Source of the DNA: Sporosarcina beigongshangi
GTDB taxonomy: Bacteria; Actinomycetota; Actinomycetes; Actinomycetales; Micrococcaceae
Direction of reading: 5' to 3'
DNA: 64,000 bases
Assembly: GCF_016820535.1 (NCBI RefSeq)
Contig: NZ_JADHDY010000006.1
Coordinates: 124,001 to 188,000 of the forward strand
Positions 63,933 through 64,000 of this stretch are shown piece by piece. Every line of letters starts with the position of its first letter. The first letter of the stretch is position 1. Below the pieces are notes generated by a model. It was not told the DNA's origin. It was given only the letters and a program-made list of their open reading frames with translations, and ran no database searches. A program made the translations under genes and the position numbers.

Positions 63933-64000
63933 GCACCCACCAGTTGCCGCTCGCTCGCCATTCGCGCCACGTGGTGAAGCGGTAGATGTCCACCCGCGCC
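63886..64000 (-). CDS. C-terminal end of an unidentified protein (partial)
   Basis: On the minus strand a frame enters from the right edge and stops at a TGA at 63886-63888, giving 37 residues (RVDIYRFTTWREWRASGNWW and a basic tail). The aromatic and arginine-rich composition is protein-like and the frame ends just past the zur gene, in convergent orientation. The fragment is too short to name a family. Confidence 0.45.
   Translation of the reverse strand, partial: ARVDIYRFTTWREWRASGNWWVRRPLGVLVAPRGLRR

Overview
The window is a continuous stretch of a high-GC actinobacterial chromosome. Gene order and protein style fit the Micrococcaceae, most like Arthrobacter and relatives. The supporting signs are the atpBEFHAGD order with a long 271-residue delta subunit, a Rho factor with a large Asn/Arg-rich insertion, the argS-lysA-hom-thrC-thrB-rho-prfA-prmC-tsaC order, many GTG/TTG starts, and several genes that appear to lack a leader. 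The genus is an inference from these features, not from a database search. I saw no insertion sequence, prophage, CRISPR array or rRNA gene.

Layout. 1-6921 (minus): the F1Fo ATP synthase operon, read from an AtpI-like protein and a small membrane protein through atpB, E, F, H, A, G to a truncated atpD. 7050-13036: a surface-polysaccharide locus, with a polyprenyl-phosphate sugar-1-phosphate transferase and a WbpM/CapD-like dehydratase on the minus strand, divergent from two family 2 glycosyltransferases and a sugar epimerase on the plus strand. 13267-25572 (minus): a housekeeping block with argS, the aspartate-family genes lysA, hom, thrC and thrB, then rho, prfA, prmC and tsaC. 25813-27317: a CynX/NimT-type transporter and tRNA-Arg(CCG) with a strong terminator.

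27755-34012 (plus): a tightly overlapping five-gene metal/metallophore transport operon (FecCD permease, ATPase, binding lipoprotein and two CydDC/IrtAB-like ABC half-transporters) behind a Fur/Zur-type box. A Zur-like regulator lies at 63426-63833. 34143-38424 (minus): a PadR-controlled FtsX/MacB-type ABC system. 38642-46247: a metal-dependent phosphatase/nuclease-fold membrane protein, GH1 beta-glucosidase, AhpD-like protein, carboxylesterase and a secreted multidomain GH20 hexosaminidase.

47061-53204: accessory genes (methyltransferase, DUF222/HNH nuclease, GNAT, EamA exporter with divergent MarR, and a membrane protein with a YtrA-type GntR repressor), several with readable operators. 53315-57349: the helicase HrpA. 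57587-62501: HIT protein, alcohol dehydrogenase, sulfurtransferase, a cysteine-synthase-like PLP enzyme and an orphan AbiEi/DUF559 protein flanked by two copies of a 100-base palindromic repeat. 62644-64000: MBL hydrolase, Zur-like regulator and the tail of an unidentified gene.

The most unusual structural feature is a set of long intergenic dyads (1712, 13091, 16342, 25698, 61363, 62528). They share a form (arms of 15-34 bases) but mostly not a sequence. No wholly new system can be proven from this sequence. The best candidates for follow-up are the Zur-box transport operon and the repeat-flanked AbiEi/DUF559 gene.
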